From contig SFEX01000003.1 in the NCBI GenBank assembly GCA_004557075.1, positions 62,001 through 126,000 on the forward strand: a stretch of DNA of 64,000 nucleotides, in the 5' to 3' direction. The notes below the pieces were generated by a model. That model was not told the origin of the DNA. It searched no databases and worked only from the letters and a program-made list of their open reading frames with translations. A program made the position numbers and the translations under genes. Position 1 is the stretch's first letter. Every line of letters starts with the position of its first letter. Below, one piece after another: positions 35,334-44,865 of this stretch. The stretch comes from Clostridiales bacterium. GTDB taxonomy: Bacteria > Bacillota > Clostridia > Oscillospirales > Oscillospiraceae.

Positions 35334-36156
35334 ACTTTGCGATTTCCTTTGCACAACTTTCAACACTGAGCGCCGTCAACGGCAGGCTCCAGCCTCTTTT
35401 GTTAAGCTCATATATAAGCTCCGTAGTTGCCGGAACCGAAAGCCCCTCGTCCCGCATAAGCTCGACCTGAGAGAACACGTCCTCCGGGCTTCCGTCGGCG
35501 ACTATCCTGCCGCCTGACATGACGATAAGCCTGTCCGCACCAATGCACTCGGACATATGGTGCGTTATCAAAACGACCGTTATGCCCTTTTCCCTGCACA
35601 GCCTTGTGACAGTCTCAATGACCTCGCGTCTGCCCTTGGGGTCGAGCATTGCCGTCGGCTCGTCAAGGATTATGACCTCCGGCTCCATCGCAATGACTCC
35701 CGCAATGGCGACGCGCTGCTTCTGACCGCCGGACAGCAGATGCGGCGCATGCATCCTGAATTCGTACATGTCGACCTGCTTTAGCGCATTGTCCACGCGC
35801 TTACGTATCTCCTCGGGCGGAACGCCTAAATTCTCCGGTGCGAAGGCTACGTCATCCTCGACTACGCTTGCGACTATTTGGTTATCGGGGTTTTGAAATA
35901 CCATTCCGACGCTGCGCCTTATGTCAAGTATCCTGTCCTCATCGGCGGTACTTAGGCCGTTTACTATGACCTCACCCTCAGTAGGGACAATGATTGCGTT
36001 AAAATGCTTTGCCAGCGTACTTTTGCCCGAGCCGTTATGACCTAAAACTGCCACGAAGCTGCCTCTTTCTATCTCAAGGTTTATTCCGCGCAGGCTCTCG
36101 GTCTCGTCGCCGGGATATGTGTAATGCAGGTTTTTAATTTCAATTATCGCGCTCAT
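35320..36156 (-). CDS. ecfA1: ECF transporter ATPase EcfA1
   Basis: 278-residue ATPase. Start ATG at 36156 with GGGAGG upstream. Walker A GHNGSGKST, Q-loop FQNPDNQIVASVVEDDVAF, signature LSGGQKQRVAIAGV, Walker B VIILDEPTAMLDP, H-loop ITHHMSECI. It follows the methyltransferase gene by two bases. Confidence 0.95.
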   Translation of the reverse strand: MSAIIEIKNLHYTYPGDETESLRGINLEIERGSFVAVLGHNGSGKSTLAKHFNAIIVPTEGEVIVNGLSTADEDRILDIRRSVGMVFQNPDNQIVASVVEDDVAFAPENLGVPPEEIRKRVDNALKQVDMYEFRMHAPHLLSGGQKQRVAIAGVIAMEPEVIILDEPTAMLDPKGRREVIETVTRLCREKGITVVLITHHMSECIGADRLIVMSGGRIVADGSPEDVFSQVELMRDEGLSVPATTELIYELNKRGWSLPLTALSVESCAKEIAKYVRD

Positions 36157-36158
36157 GC

Positions 36159-37022
36159 TCAGTCGACCTCCCACCGGCAGGTCGCGCCGCAGGGCAGCAC
36201 AAGGCCGGAATCGGTGACGGGAAGCCCCAGCTCGCGGCTCTCGGAGCGTCCGCCGAATTTTTTGGTGAATATGCTTTCGGTAACATACGACAGCACGGAG
36301 GCGGAAAGCCCCGTGGTATAGGAATTTATAATAACAAACAGCGGGTTATCCGACAGAACGCCCGCGCACAGCGACACAAACGGCCACAAATTCTGCTCAA
36401 GCTTCCAAACCTCGCCGCCGGGTCCGCGCCCATATGATGGCGGGTCCATGATGATGGCGTCGTACTTTCTGCCGCGCCGTATCTCCCGCTCGACAAACTT
36501 GGCGCAGTCGTCCACTATCCAGCGCACCGGCGCCTCGCTCAGCCCCGATGCGGCGGCGTTTTCCTTTGCCCACGCGACCATTCCCTTTGCCGCGTCCACA
36601 TGGCACACGCTCGCGCCCGCCTTCGCGCAGGCAACGGTCGCAGCGCCCGTATAGGCAAACAGGTTCAGCACGTTTATCGGTCTTCCGGCTGATCTGATCT
36701 TCGCCATTGCGTAGTCCCAGTTGCACGCCTGCTCGGGAAAAAGGCCGGTATGCTTAAAATTCATGGGCTTTACATTGAATATCAGCTCGCCGTATTTTAT
36801 TTTCCAGCTTACCGGCAGTCCGCTCTTGTCCCACGCTCCGCCGCCGCTCTGGCTGCGGCGGTATCTTCCGTCGCGGCAGTTCCAGCGCTCATCCTCCCTC
36901 GGAGTGCTCCAGATAGCCTGCGGATCGGGTCTTACGAGATAGTAGCTGCCCCATCTCTCAAGCTTTTCGCCGTCCGAGCAGTCTAAAAGCTCAAAGTCCT
37001 GCCATTTATCAGAAATCCACAT
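36159..37022 (-). CDS. Class I SAM-dependent methyltransferase (RlmI/RlmK-like)
   Basis: 287 residues with a Rossmann methyltransferase core: VLNLFAYTGAATVACAKAGA (motif I), VDAAKGMVAWAKENAAASGL (motif II), and the catalytic-type DPPSYGRGPGGEVWKLE. The pattern resembles 23S rRNA cytosine methyltransferases of the COG1092 group, without the N-terminal PUA domain. The target is not known. First gene of the twelve-gene minus-strand run ending at DUF523. Confidence 0.82.
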   Translation of the reverse strand: MWISDKWQDFELLDCSDGEKLERWGSYYLVRPDPQAIWSTPREDERWNCRDGRYRRSQSGGGAWDKSGLPVSWKIKYGELIFNVKPMNFKHTGLFPEQACNWDYAMAKIRSAGRPINVLNLFAYTGAATVACAKAGASVCHVDAAKGMVAWAKENAAASGLSEAPVRWIVDDCAKFVEREIRRGRKYDAIIMDPPSYGRGPGGEVWKLEQNLWPFVSLCAGVLSDNPLFVIINSYTTGLSASVLSYVTESIFTKKFGGRSESRELGLPVTDSGLVLPCGATCRWEVD

Positions 37023-37101
37023 AAGATATACCTGTCCACTTAATAATATAGCAGTTTATTTTAGCACTAAACCCGCACACATGCAAGCGAAATAAGTTAA
37101 T

Positions 37102-37135
37102 AAAATACCGATATGCCGCAGCATATCGGTATTTT
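37102..37135 (-). terminator. Terminator after the YfcC gene
   Basis: A 15-bp stem (37102-37116 with 37121-37135, AAAATACCGATATGC arms) with loop CGCA lies 14 bp past the YfcC stop. Confidence 0.85.
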
Positions 37136-37148
37136 TGAATTTTACTTA

Positions 37149-38558
37149 TCAGGCGTATCCAACAGCAAGGCCGAGCAGAAGCATACAGCTTGTCAGCACA
37201 AGGTTTGCCGCCTGGAACTTCCAGCTCCATTTGACCCACTGGCCGTAGCTGACGTTTGCAAGGCCGAGGCTTATAAGCAGCGCGGCATTGGTCGGATAGA
37301 ACACGTTTGAGAAGCCGTCACCAAAGGCATAGGCCATGATGCACAACTGCGACGGTATTCCGAAAACCTGCGCGATAGGCACGATGAGCGGGATCAGAAG
37401 GAACGCTTTCGCAGAGCCGGAGGCGATGAAGAAGTTGAGGAACAGGACGAGAAGATAAATAAACAGCACGACCGCCCACTTGGGCATGGTGGCCGCAACG
37501 CCGACTGCGCCGTTTAATATCGTGTCAAGGATATGCCCTTCCTCAAGGGTATATTTTATGGACGCCGCCATGAGTATCATGATGACCGCCGGGAAAATGC
37601 TCACAACGCCCTTGCCGAAGCTACGTCCAAGCTCAGAGATCGTCATGCCGGATACTAAAACGGCGGTGATTCCGGCGGCGAGGAACATAACGGCGACAAT
37701 TACCATGGTGTAATCGCGCAAAAAGCTTATAAAGCTTGAGCTGAATACAAGCAGTATGCCTATGCCGAGGATGACACCGAAGCACATTATGCCCTTATCC
37801 ATACGTTTATCGCGCTCAAAGCTGCCTGCGGCAGCGTCAAGCCCGATGGGTTTTTCAACCTTTTTTGCGTGTCCCCTGACAAACAGGAGCAGCAAAGTAT
37901 AGATAAACGCGAAGCTTACCGCCCTGAGCCACGCTCCCGAGAACATGGGCAGACCCGCAAGGCTCTGCGCCACGCCTATGGTAAACGGGTTGAACACGCC
38001 CGCGGCAAAGCCGCAGCCGGCCGCGAGGATGCTCATCGCCATGCCGGTTATGGCGTCCCAGCCGAGGCTTATCGAGAGTGCGACGACTATCGGCACAAGC
38101 GGAACACATTCCTCAAACGAGCCAATAAACGAGCCCATCGCCATGAAAAACAGCATGAGCATCGCCATGAGCTTGTATCTTGCCCTGCCGAAACGGTACA
38201 CAATGCGGTCGAGCATATATTTCATAAGCCCGTGGCTCTCAAGGCTGTTGAAAACGCCGCCGATAACAAGCAGGAAAGCTATGACGGCAATAAGCATACC
38301 GCCGCCGGAAGCACCCAGCACCAGTATCGGGGATAAAAGCCACTTCCAGAACGGAAGCCCGCCCTCAACATATTTAAACTCGCTATTTGTGTCGATTATC
38401 AGGTCGCCGTTTGCGTTTTCGACTCTTGCGTACTCTCCGCCGGGTATGGCGAAGGTCAGCACATATGTAAGCACCATCAGCACGAAGATAACGACCAGCG
38501 CGGTCACGAAGGATTTTACGCTGATATTAAGTCCCTCATTGGGCTTTGAATCACTCAT
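37149..38558 (-). CDS. YfcC family (DcuC/ion-transporter superfamily) permease
   Basis: 469-residue membrane carrier with about twelve spans, of the C4-dicarboxylate anaerobic carrier-like family (PF03606) that includes YfcC and arginine-related transporters. Family blocks are LTFAIPGGEYARVE, GSFIGSFEECVPLVPI, GCGFAAGVFNPFTIGVAQSLAGLP and FIASGSAKAFLLIPLIVPI. The substrate is not readable. It starts two bases after an M20 peptidase gene, hinting that it imports the peptide or amidated amino acid that the peptidase cuts. Confidence 0.88.
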   Translation of the reverse strand: MSDSKPNEGLNISVKSFVTALVVIFVLMVLTYVLTFAIPGGEYARVENANGDLIIDTNSEFKYVEGGLPFWKWLLSPILVLGASGGGMLIAVIAFLLVIGGVFNSLESHGLMKYMLDRIVYRFGRARYKLMAMLMLFFMAMGSFIGSFEECVPLVPIVVALSISLGWDAITGMAMSILAAGCGFAAGVFNPFTIGVAQSLAGLPMFSGAWLRAVSFAFIYTLLLLFVRGHAKKVEKPIGLDAAAGSFERDKRMDKGIMCFGVILGIGILLVFSSSFISFLRDYTMVIVAVMFLAAGITAVLVSGMTISELGRSFGKGVVSIFPAVIMILMAASIKYTLEEGHILDTILNGAVGVAATMPKWAVVLFIYLLVLFLNFFIASGSAKAFLLIPLIVPIAQVFGIPSQLCIMAYAFGDGFSNVFYPTNAALLISLGLANVSYGQWVKWSWKFQAANLVLTSCMLLLGLAVGYA

Positions 38559-38560
38559 CT

Positions 38561-39880
38561 TTAAACCTCTTTTATTATGTATTTATAGAAATCCACCGCC
38601 GGGGCAAGCGTGTCAAGTCCGATATTCTCATCGGCGGCGTGGATGCTGTCAAGCTGCTGCTCATCTATCGTAAACGGCGCAAAGCGAATGCAGTTATCGC
38701 ACACGCGGGAGAAATAGCGGCTGTCGCTGGCTCCGGTCATGATATACGGAACCGGTACAGTTCCCGGGAAAACCTCCGCCACGGCGCGCTCTACAAGCTT
38801 AAACGCATCGCTCTTATAATCGGATACCGGCGACTCAAAGCCCGCGTCGAGCACCTGCGTTTCAACGCCAAACTTTTTTGCCAGCCTGGTTATCTTTTCA
38901 ATGCTGTCCCTGCCGCCCTGATGGTGGGAAAAGCGCATATTTCCGACAACATACGCCTCCATCGGGAGCACGTTCGCCCCCTCCGAGCCTCCGCTCATCG
39001 TAAAGGCAAGCGTGGTTTTAAGCATAGCGCCCGCCGTTGCCGACACAAGCGGCATGGCCTTGCACAGCAGAGGCTTGAGCTTGTCCGCATTTTTGAAAAC
39101 AGAGCTAAGCGGCGCTTTCATATACGGCGCCATGCGTCTGAGCATTTCGGCAACTACCGGAGGCAGCTTTACATCGAATATCTTCGATCTCTCCGCCGCC
39201 GCCATGAATTTCCCCAGCCGCACCAGAGGCGTGTTCTTACCTGGCGTTGAGGCATGGCCGCCGTCGGAGCGTGCAATGAATTTTAAGTCCGCGCAGCCCT
39301 TTTCCCCGACGCCGACCATGGCGAAAACGCCGTCTGCGCCGCCTATGGGGTCGTACATCATCATGCCGCCCTCATCCAAGGTCATGAAGAATTTTATGCC
39401 GCGATCAGAGAGTGCCTTCGTTATGGCATCAGCGCCGCTGCCGTCAGTCTCCTCATTGCAGGCCGATTCAAAATAAACGTTCCGCTCCGGGACAAAGCCC
39501 TCTGCCGCAAGCTCGTCGGCTGCGCGAAGCATCGCCCAGAGGCTGCACTTGGTATCGACAGTTCCCCTACCCCAAAGTCTGCCGTCAGCTATCTCGCCGG
39601 CAAAAGGCGGATGCGTCCACTCGCCCTGAGCCTCCACAACGTCGTGATGGCTCATGAGCAGCAACGGCTCCTTATCGCTCTTGCCGCGCCAGCGTATCAG
39701 CAGGCTGCCGTCGAAGTCCTCCGTCTCGGCCGCGGCAAAAAGCTTTGGAAACATTGCAAACATTTTTTCATGAAACGCGTTGAACTTAGCCTCGTTTTTC
39801 CTGCCCGTCTCAGACACCGTTTCCGCCCGGATAAGCTCGGCAAGCTCGGCTGCATATTTTTCGCTTCTGCTATTATCCAT
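38561..39880 (-). CDS. M20 family metallopeptidase (carboxypeptidase/PM20D1-like)
   Basis: 439 residues, cytosolic. Zinc ligands of the M20 family are seen: LLLMSHHDVV (His), RLWGRGTVDTKCSL (bridging Asp), ACNEETDGSG (catalytic Glu pair), and SIHAADENI (C-terminal His). A dimerisation domain lies between about 200 and 310. It would release C-terminal amino acids or split acyl-amino acids. SD AGGTGATGAC. Possible promoter TTGCAA-16-TAAAAT upstream, divergent from the GntR gene. Confidence 0.9.
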   Translation of the reverse strand: MDNSRSEKYAAELAELIRAETVSETGRKNEAKFNAFHEKMFAMFPKLFAAAETEDFDGSLLIRWRGKSDKEPLLLMSHHDVVEAQGEWTHPPFAGEIADGRLWGRGTVDTKCSLWAMLRAADELAAEGFVPERNVYFESACNEETDGSGADAITKALSDRGIKFFMTLDEGGMMMYDPIGGADGVFAMVGVGEKGCADLKFIARSDGGHASTPGKNTPLVRLGKFMAAAERSKIFDVKLPPVVAEMLRRMAPYMKAPLSSVFKNADKLKPLLCKAMPLVSATAGAMLKTTLAFTMSGGSEGANVLPMEAYVVGNMRFSHHQGGRDSIEKITRLAKKFGVETQVLDAGFESPVSDYKSDAFKLVERAVAEVFPGTVPVPYIMTGASDSRYFSRVCDNCIRFAPFTIDEQQLDSIHAADENIGLDTLAPAVDFYKYIIKEV

Positions 39881-39968
39881 GTCATCACCTGATTATACAT
39901 GTTGTATGTTTTTTAGTATTTTAACATATTATTAACAAATTGCAAGTCCCTTTGCCCATAAAAAGCTG

Positions 39969-40023
39969 TTGACAAATCATTTTACTGTGTGTATATTAAG
40001 TGTATGATAACAAACCACACAGT
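39969..40023 (+). promoter_or_regulatory. Promoter and probable self-operator of the GntR-ABC operon
   Basis: TTGACA (39969-39974) and TATATT (39992-39997) are 17 bp apart. An inverted repeat ACTGTGTG (39984-39991) and CACACAGT (40016-40023) brackets the -10 box and start site, the place expected for autorepression by the GntR/YtrA-type protein encoded next. Confidence 0.65.
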
Positions 40024-40044
40024 TGCTTGGAGGGATCAATTAAT

Positions 40045-40410
40045 ATGATCAGTATAAACTTCCGAGACTCCAGACCGATTTATGAGCAGATAAAGGACGG
40101 ACTGAGGCGTCTCATACTGTCCGGGGCACTGCCCGCCGACAGCAAAATTCCCTCGGTCAGAGAGATAGCGTCGGACCTTGCCATAAACCCAAGCACTATC
40201 CAGCGCGCTTACCGCGAGCTGGAGGCTGAGGGCTACATCTGTTCAGTACCCGGAAAGGGCAGCTTCGTCAGCCCAAACAACGAGGCTTCGGCTCAGCGAA
40301 CCGCTGAGCTTCTCGGTAAATTCGATGAGCTTGTTACCGAGCTCGGCTATGTCGGCGTCACGGCTCCCATGCTTATTGAACGCCTGAAAGGAGATACGCA
40401 CAATGATTGA
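40045..40410 (+). CDS. GntR family regulator (YtrA subfamily)
   Basis: 121-residue repressor. The N-terminal winged helix is classic: SRPIYEQIKDGLRRLILSG, IPSVREIASDLAINPSTIQR, AYRELEAEGYICSVPGKGSF. The short C-terminal dimer helix replaces an effector domain, as in YtrA. ATG at 40045 with GGAGGG upstream. It overlaps the ATPase gene by 8 bp and probably represses the operon until a cell-envelope stress signal appears. Confidence 0.92.
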   Translation: MISINFRDSRPIYEQIKDGLRRLILSGALPADSKIPSVREIASDLAINPSTIQRAYRELEAEGYICSVPGKGSFVSPNNEASAQRTAELLGKFDELVTELGYVGVTAPMLIERLKGDTHND

Positions 40411-41296
40411 AGTCAAAAACGTTGTGAAAGAATTTGACGGCTTCCGAGCTCTTGACGGCATGACGATGACCGTCCCGAAAGGCTCGGTCTACGGTCTGGT
40501 CGGCCCCAACGGCGCGGGCAAGAGCACGATCATCCGCCATCTTACGGGTATATACCGTCAGGACTCGGGTGAGATCCTTATCGACGGCGAGCCGGTATTT
40601 GAAAACCCGCAGGTCAAGGGACGCATGGCCTATATCCCGGACGATATCTTTTACTTTGCAAACGCAAGCATACGCGAAATGGCGCAGTTTTACCGCAGCG
40701 TCTATCCGCAGTTTGATATGGAGCGCTTTAATAAGCTCGCCGATATATTCAAGCTCGACCCCAAGCGCCAGATGCGCAGGCTCTCAAAGGGCATGCAGAA
40801 GCAGGCGGCTTTCTGGACGGCGATATCGCTAAAGCCCGAGATACTCATCCTCGACGAGCCGGTCGATGGACTCGACCCCGTCATGCGCCGCCAGATATGG
40901 AGCATAATCATGTCCGATGTGGCCGAAAACGGCACCACGGTGCTCGTTTCCTCGCACAACCTGCGCGAGCTTGAGGACGTATGCGACCACGTCGGCATAA
41001 TGAACCACGGCAAGGTCATGATCGAGCGCTCGCTTGAGGATCTTCAGGAGAATATCGTGAAGATCCAGCTTGCTCTGCCCGACGGCGGCTCTCTTCCCGA
41101 GGGGCTTGACATTCTGCACGCATCGTCTACAGGAAGGATACATTCCCTGATAATGCGCGGCAGCGCCGCCGAGCTTGAGGAGAAGCTGAGCGTTGCAAAT
41201 CCCCTGTTTATCGACGCGATTCCGCTTACACTCGAGGAAATTTTCATTTACGAGCTGGGAGGTACAGACTATGAAGTCAAAGACATCATTCTTTAA
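40403..41296 (+). CDS. ABC transporter ATPase (YtrB-like)
   Basis: 297 residues. Walker A GPNGAGKST, signature RRLSKGMQKQAAFWTAI (LSKGM), Walker B ILILDEPVDGLDP, H-loop VSSHNLRELEDVCD. About 90 C-terminal residues form an extra domain. It partners the permease encoded next; the operon layout GntR-ATPase-permease is that of YtrABC-type exporters. Confidence 0.93.
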   Translation: MIEVKNVVKEFDGFRALDGMTMTVPKGSVYGLVGPNGAGKSTIIRHLTGIYRQDSGEILIDGEPVFENPQVKGRMAYIPDDIFYFANASIREMAQFYRSVYPQFDMERFNKLADIFKLDPKRQMRRLSKGMQKQAAFWTAISLKPEILILDEPVDGLDPVMRRQIWSIIMSDVAENGTTVLVSSHNLRELEDVCDHVGIMNHGKVMIERSLEDLQENIVKIQLALPDGGSLPEGLDILHASSTGRIHSLIMRGSAAELEEKLSVANPLFIDAIPLTLEEIFIYELGGTDYEVKDIIL

Positions 41297-43100
41297 TCTC
41301 GGTCTTTTCAAAAGCAACCTCAAACGCTACTGGCCGCTCTGGACGGCTCACTTTGCGCTGTGGTTCTTCATGCTTCCCATTATCGTGCTGATGAGCCACG
41401 AATACACGGAATTGGCGTCAAACCGCGCGGTAATTCTCCTTTCAGGCTACAGCAGCGAATTTGCCGTTATTTTTGCCTTCTGCATGGCAGTACTGTCCGC
41501 CATGGCAATGTACAGCTTCATGTACACGAGCCGGGGTTCCGGGCTTATCGCCTCGCTCCCTGTCAGCCGCGAAGCCGTGTTCGGCTCGGCATACCTTGCG
41601 GGACTGCTGCCGGTCATCGCGTCCAACCTCATTATCGCGCTGCTCACCCTCGTTTTCTCGCTCGGCAGGCAGTCTGATCCCGCGATGGTCTTAAAGGCAG
41701 CGGCAATATGGTTTACCGTCTACTCAATAGAATATATTCTTTTCTATTCCATCGCCGCTCTGACCGCAATGGTGACAGGCAATATTATTGCCATGCCGGT
41801 ACTCTATATTATTTTCAACTTCTTCTTTGTGGGAATGGAGTTCATTATAAGGCTCTTCCTCTCCATTTTTGTATGGGGTCTTCCCGACAGCGTATCATAT
41901 ATGTCGCTTACTCCCCTGTCACCGGTTTTATATTTAGCAACTTTAAAGTTCATGCCGCTCAAATATGAGGAGACGGTAAGCATCAACGGAATGCTCAATA
42001 ATTACGTCGATAAGGCTTCAGTCTCCTTCCAGGATTGGCATATACTTCTTATTTACCTTGCAGTTGCCATAGTCCTCACTGCGGCGGCTCTGCTTCTTTT
42101 CCGTAAGCACAAGATGGAGTCGGCCGGAGACGTTGTGTCGGTGTCCTGGATGCGTCCCGTGTTCAAATATGGCTTAACTGTATGTGCGGCGCTGTGCGGC
42201 GGCATGCTCCTGTTCGCTATTTTCTACTATGAAAGCTATCAGAGAAGCGCGCCTTTAGCCGTTATCATCATGATACTGTGCATGGCAGTCGGCGCGCTGG
42301 TCGGTTACTTTGGCTCGGAAATGCTGCTTAAAAAGAGCTTCCATGTATTTAAAAGCGGCTGGAAAGGCTATATTATCACCGCCCTTGTGTGCGCAGTGTT
42401 TGTAGTATGCTGCAGCTTTGACGTTCTGGGCATCGGCAAAACCGTTCCGAATCCCGACAAGGTCGAAAGCATCAACGTTCTGGGCGAAGATTACAGCGTA
42501 GATATAAGCGACCCGGATATGGTCTCAAAGTTTATTGACGTTCATCGGAACATCGTAAACGACCGAGACAAGTACACAGGTTTCAATGAAAACAACTGCT
42601 CGGAAGATGTTTTGTTCCGCTACTCAATGAAAGACGGCAGCCAGCTGGAACGCCGGTATTATATCGCTGATGACAAGAACTTCAAAGATTACAAGAGCAT
42701 CATTTATTCCCCGGAGTTCCAGCTACAGCTTTTCACCACCTCCATACCGGTAGATATACAGCACTGTGAGGGAGCATATTTCTACGCTTATACCGCAACG
42801 CCGGACGGATATACCGACACGGTTGAGAATTTGGATCTCACACCTGAGCAGGCAGTTGATTTTTACGAAAACGCTCTCCTTACCGACATCAGAAACGGCA
42901 AAAAGGTCGTTGGAGTCGGAAACGATGATTCCTCTGTCTTTGCCTCTCTTGAGATATATCTTACCGAAAGTAAGATAGGCATCGACGCCGATTCCACCTC
43001 GCTTTATGTTCGTATAAATGACGACTGCGAAAACTGCATCCAGTGGATAAAGGATAATCTCGGCGTTGACCTCAAGGCGATGGGCACCGAGGCCCCTTAA
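41271..43100 (+). CDS. ABC-2 type permease with large extracytoplasmic C-domain
   Basis: 609 residues; ATG at 41271 with GGGAGG eight bases upstream, overlapping the ATPase gene by 26 bp. Six spans in the first 300 residues (e.g. FALWFFMLPIIVLMS, FAVIFAFCMAVLSAMAMYSF), two or three more to about residue 400, then a soluble domain of about 200 residues (from PNPDKVESINVLGEDYSVDI) outside the cell. Substrate unknown; relatives often take part in antibiotic or envelope stress response. Confidence 0.85.
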   Translation: MKSKTSFFNLGLFKSNLKRYWPLWTAHFALWFFMLPIIVLMSHEYTELASNRAVILLSGYSSEFAVIFAFCMAVLSAMAMYSFMYTSRGSGLIASLPVSREAVFGSAYLAGLLPVIASNLIIALLTLVFSLGRQSDPAMVLKAAAIWFTVYSIEYILFYSIAALTAMVTGNIIAMPVLYIIFNFFFVGMEFIIRLFLSIFVWGLPDSVSYMSLTPLSPVLYLATLKFMPLKYEETVSINGMLNNYVDKASVSFQDWHILLIYLAVAIVLTAAALLLFRKHKMESAGDVVSVSWMRPVFKYGLTVCAALCGGMLLFAIFYYESYQRSAPLAVIIMILCMAVGALVGYFGSEMLLKKSFHVFKSGWKGYIITALVCAVFVVCCSFDVLGIGKTVPNPDKVESINVLGEDYSVDISDPDMVSKFIDVHRNIVNDRDKYTGFNENNCSEDVLFRYSMKDGSQLERRYYIADDKNFKDYKSIIYSPEFQLQLFTTSIPVDIQHCEGAYFYAYTATPDGYTDTVENLDLTPEQAVDFYENALLTDIRNGKKVVGVGNDDSSVFASLEIYLTESKIGIDADSTSLYVRINDDCENCIQWIKDNLGVDLKAMGTEAP

Positions 43101-43134
43101 AAGTTAGCTTACATCCATCCTCTCTTATCTCTTT

Positions 43135-43174
43135 AAACCCAGCTCTGAGCATTTACTCAGAGCTGGGTTTTTCC
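43135..43174 (+). terminator. Terminator of the GntR-ABC operon
   Basis: A 15-bp perfect stem (43135-43149 with 43156-43170, AAACCCAGCTCTGAG arms) is followed by TTTTCC. Confidence 0.88.
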
Positions 43175-43239
43175 TTTCGTTGATACATTTAAAATAAACG
43201 TTTTTTCGTCAGCACGATTATATACATTGGAAATAAACG

Positions 43240-43275
43240 AACAAACGGACGGCCAATGGCCGCCCCTACGGGTGC
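43240..43275. repeat. Palindromic intergenic element (CGGCC-AAT-GGCCG core)
   Basis: CGGCC (43250-43254) and GGCCG (43258-43262) form a G+C-rich dyad followed by CCCCTACGGG. Similar GGCGGCCAATGGCCGCCCCTAC segments are, to my knowledge, common dispersed repeats in gut Firmicutes. The rest of the 43175-43397 gap shows no gene. Confidence 0.45.
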
Positions 43276-43397
43276 AGAGGTTGTTGAACATTGATGCTTC
43301 TAATTCAGCGCGCGAGTGCAATAAAGATTACTTAAAATCCCACCGGTCGAGCTGACGCAAAAGCGACTATTTGAAATGCCGCAACGAACGGAAAAAT

Positions 43398-43425
43398 AAA
43401 AAAGCAGCCTTTCGGCTGCTTTTTT
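43398..43425 (-). terminator. Terminator of the AGCS symporter gene
   Basis: A 12-bp stem (43398-43409 with 43414-43425, AAAAAAGCAGCC arms) with a 4-base loop lies 17 bp past the stop. Confidence 0.85.
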
Positions 43426-43441
43426 GATGTTTGAATTTAGA

Positions 43442-44848
43442 TTACTTGGTCTCGAGCCTTTCTTCCCTGCCCGCTTTTGCGCTGGCAGTAACAAGGCCGC
43501 TGAGAGCAACGAGAGCAATGACGTTCGGCAGAACCATGATGTTATTGAACATATCGGTCAGCTCCCAAACGAGGTCGTTTTGCAGCAGAGAGCCGAGAAC
43601 CACGAACACGATAGCGATTATCGAGTAAGGAACAACAGCCTTCTTGCCGAAGAGGTACTCAACATTGATGCGGCCGAAGAAGTTCCAGCCGATGATGGTC
43701 GAGAACGCGAAGAACAGCAGGCAAATGGCAACAAACGCGCCGCCGAAGCCGCTTCCGAACACGGTTCCGAAAGCGAGCTGAGCCATGTTGGTCTTTGCAA
43801 CGCCCTCGGGCACTCCGTTTGCAACACCGGCTGCCAGGACGCCGTCACCGGTGTAGAGGGTGGAGATAACGACAAGCGCGGTCATGGTAAGAACGATGAA
43901 GGTGTCGATGAACACGCCCATCATTGCGACAACGCCCTGCTCGTGCGGGGTCTTGACATTGGCCTGCGCGTGAGCGTGAGGAGTAGAGCCCATACCGGCT
44001 TCGTTGGAGAACAGGCCGCGCTTTGCGCCCTGAGAGATGGCCGCCATGATAGCTGCGCCAAGGCTGCCGCCGAGGACTGCGGTGGGATTGAATGCGTACT
44101 TAAAGATCATTCCAAATGTCTCCGGGATGAACTTTATGCGGGCGACTATGATAACAAGTCCGCCGATGATATAAAGCACTGCCATAACAGGCACTATCTT
44201 CTCGGTGGCGGAGGCCAGACGCTGAGTGCCTCCGAGGAAAATGAAGCCGGCAACCGCCGCCACTATGACGCCGCTTACCCAGCCGGGGATATTAAATGCG
44301 CTTGTGCAGCTTTCGGCAATGGAGTTGGACTGAACCATAGTGCCCATAAAGCCGAGAGCAAGAATTATCGCAACTGCAAAGAAGCCTGCGAGGAATGTGC
44401 CGAATTTGCCCTTGAACGCGGTCTTGATGTAGTAGACAGGGCCGCCGGAGATGCTGCCGTCGGCATTGACAACGCGGGTCTTCTGCGCGAGCACTGCCTC
44501 GGCGTAGATCGTTGCCATGCCGAAGAAGGCGATGATCCACATCCAGAAGATAGCGCCGGGGCCGCCGATGAGGATAGCGCCGCATGCGCCGACGATGTTA
44601 CCGGTGCCGACCTGAGCCGCGATAGCGGTCGTCAGCGCCTGGAATGAGCTCATGCCGCCCTTCTGCTTGCCGCCCTTGAGGCTGATGTTACCAAACACGC
44701 TGCGCCATGCCTCGCCAAAGCAGCGAACCTGAACGAATCTGGTCTTTATCGAGAACCAAAGTCCGCAGCCGAGCAGCAGGAACAAGAGCATGTAGTTTGA
44801 CAGATAAGTGTTTATCTGACACACGATCTCGTACAATTTTGCTTCCAT
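43442..44848 (-). CDS. Alanine/glycine:cation symporter (AGCS family)
   Basis: 468-residue sodium-coupled importer of glycine or alanine, about eleven spans. The AGCS signature is seen as SSFQALTTAIAAQVGTGNIVG, with GGPGAIFWMWIIAFFGMATIYAE, ISGGPVYYIK and KRGLFSNEAGMGSTPHAHA. Start ATG at 44848, with GGAGG in TTTGGAGGAAAG just before it; the TTG five codons earlier is part of the ribosome site. A glycine riboswitch and terminator lie directly upstream, so glycine is the likely substrate and effector. Confidence 0.95.
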   Translation of the reverse strand: MEAKLYEIVCQINTYLSNYMLLFLLLGCGLWFSIKTRFVQVRCFGEAWRSVFGNISLKGGKQKGGMSSFQALTTAIAAQVGTGNIVGACGAILIGGPGAIFWMWIIAFFGMATIYAEAVLAQKTRVVNADGSISGGPVYYIKTAFKGKFGTFLAGFFAVAIILALGFMGTMVQSNSIAESCTSAFNIPGWVSGVIVAAVAGFIFLGGTQRLASATEKIVPVMAVLYIIGGLVIIVARIKFIPETFGMIFKYAFNPTAVLGGSLGAAIMAAISQGAKRGLFSNEAGMGSTPHAHAQANVKTPHEQGVVAMMGVFIDTFIVLTMTALVVISTLYTGDGVLAAGVANGVPEGVAKTNMAQLAFGTVFGSGFGGAFVAICLLFFAFSTIIGWNFFGRINVEYLFGKKAVVPYSIIAIVFVVLGSLLQNDLVWELTDMFNNIMVLPNVIALVALSGLVTASAKAGREERLETK

Positions 44849-44865
44849 TTTTCTTTCCTCCAAAT

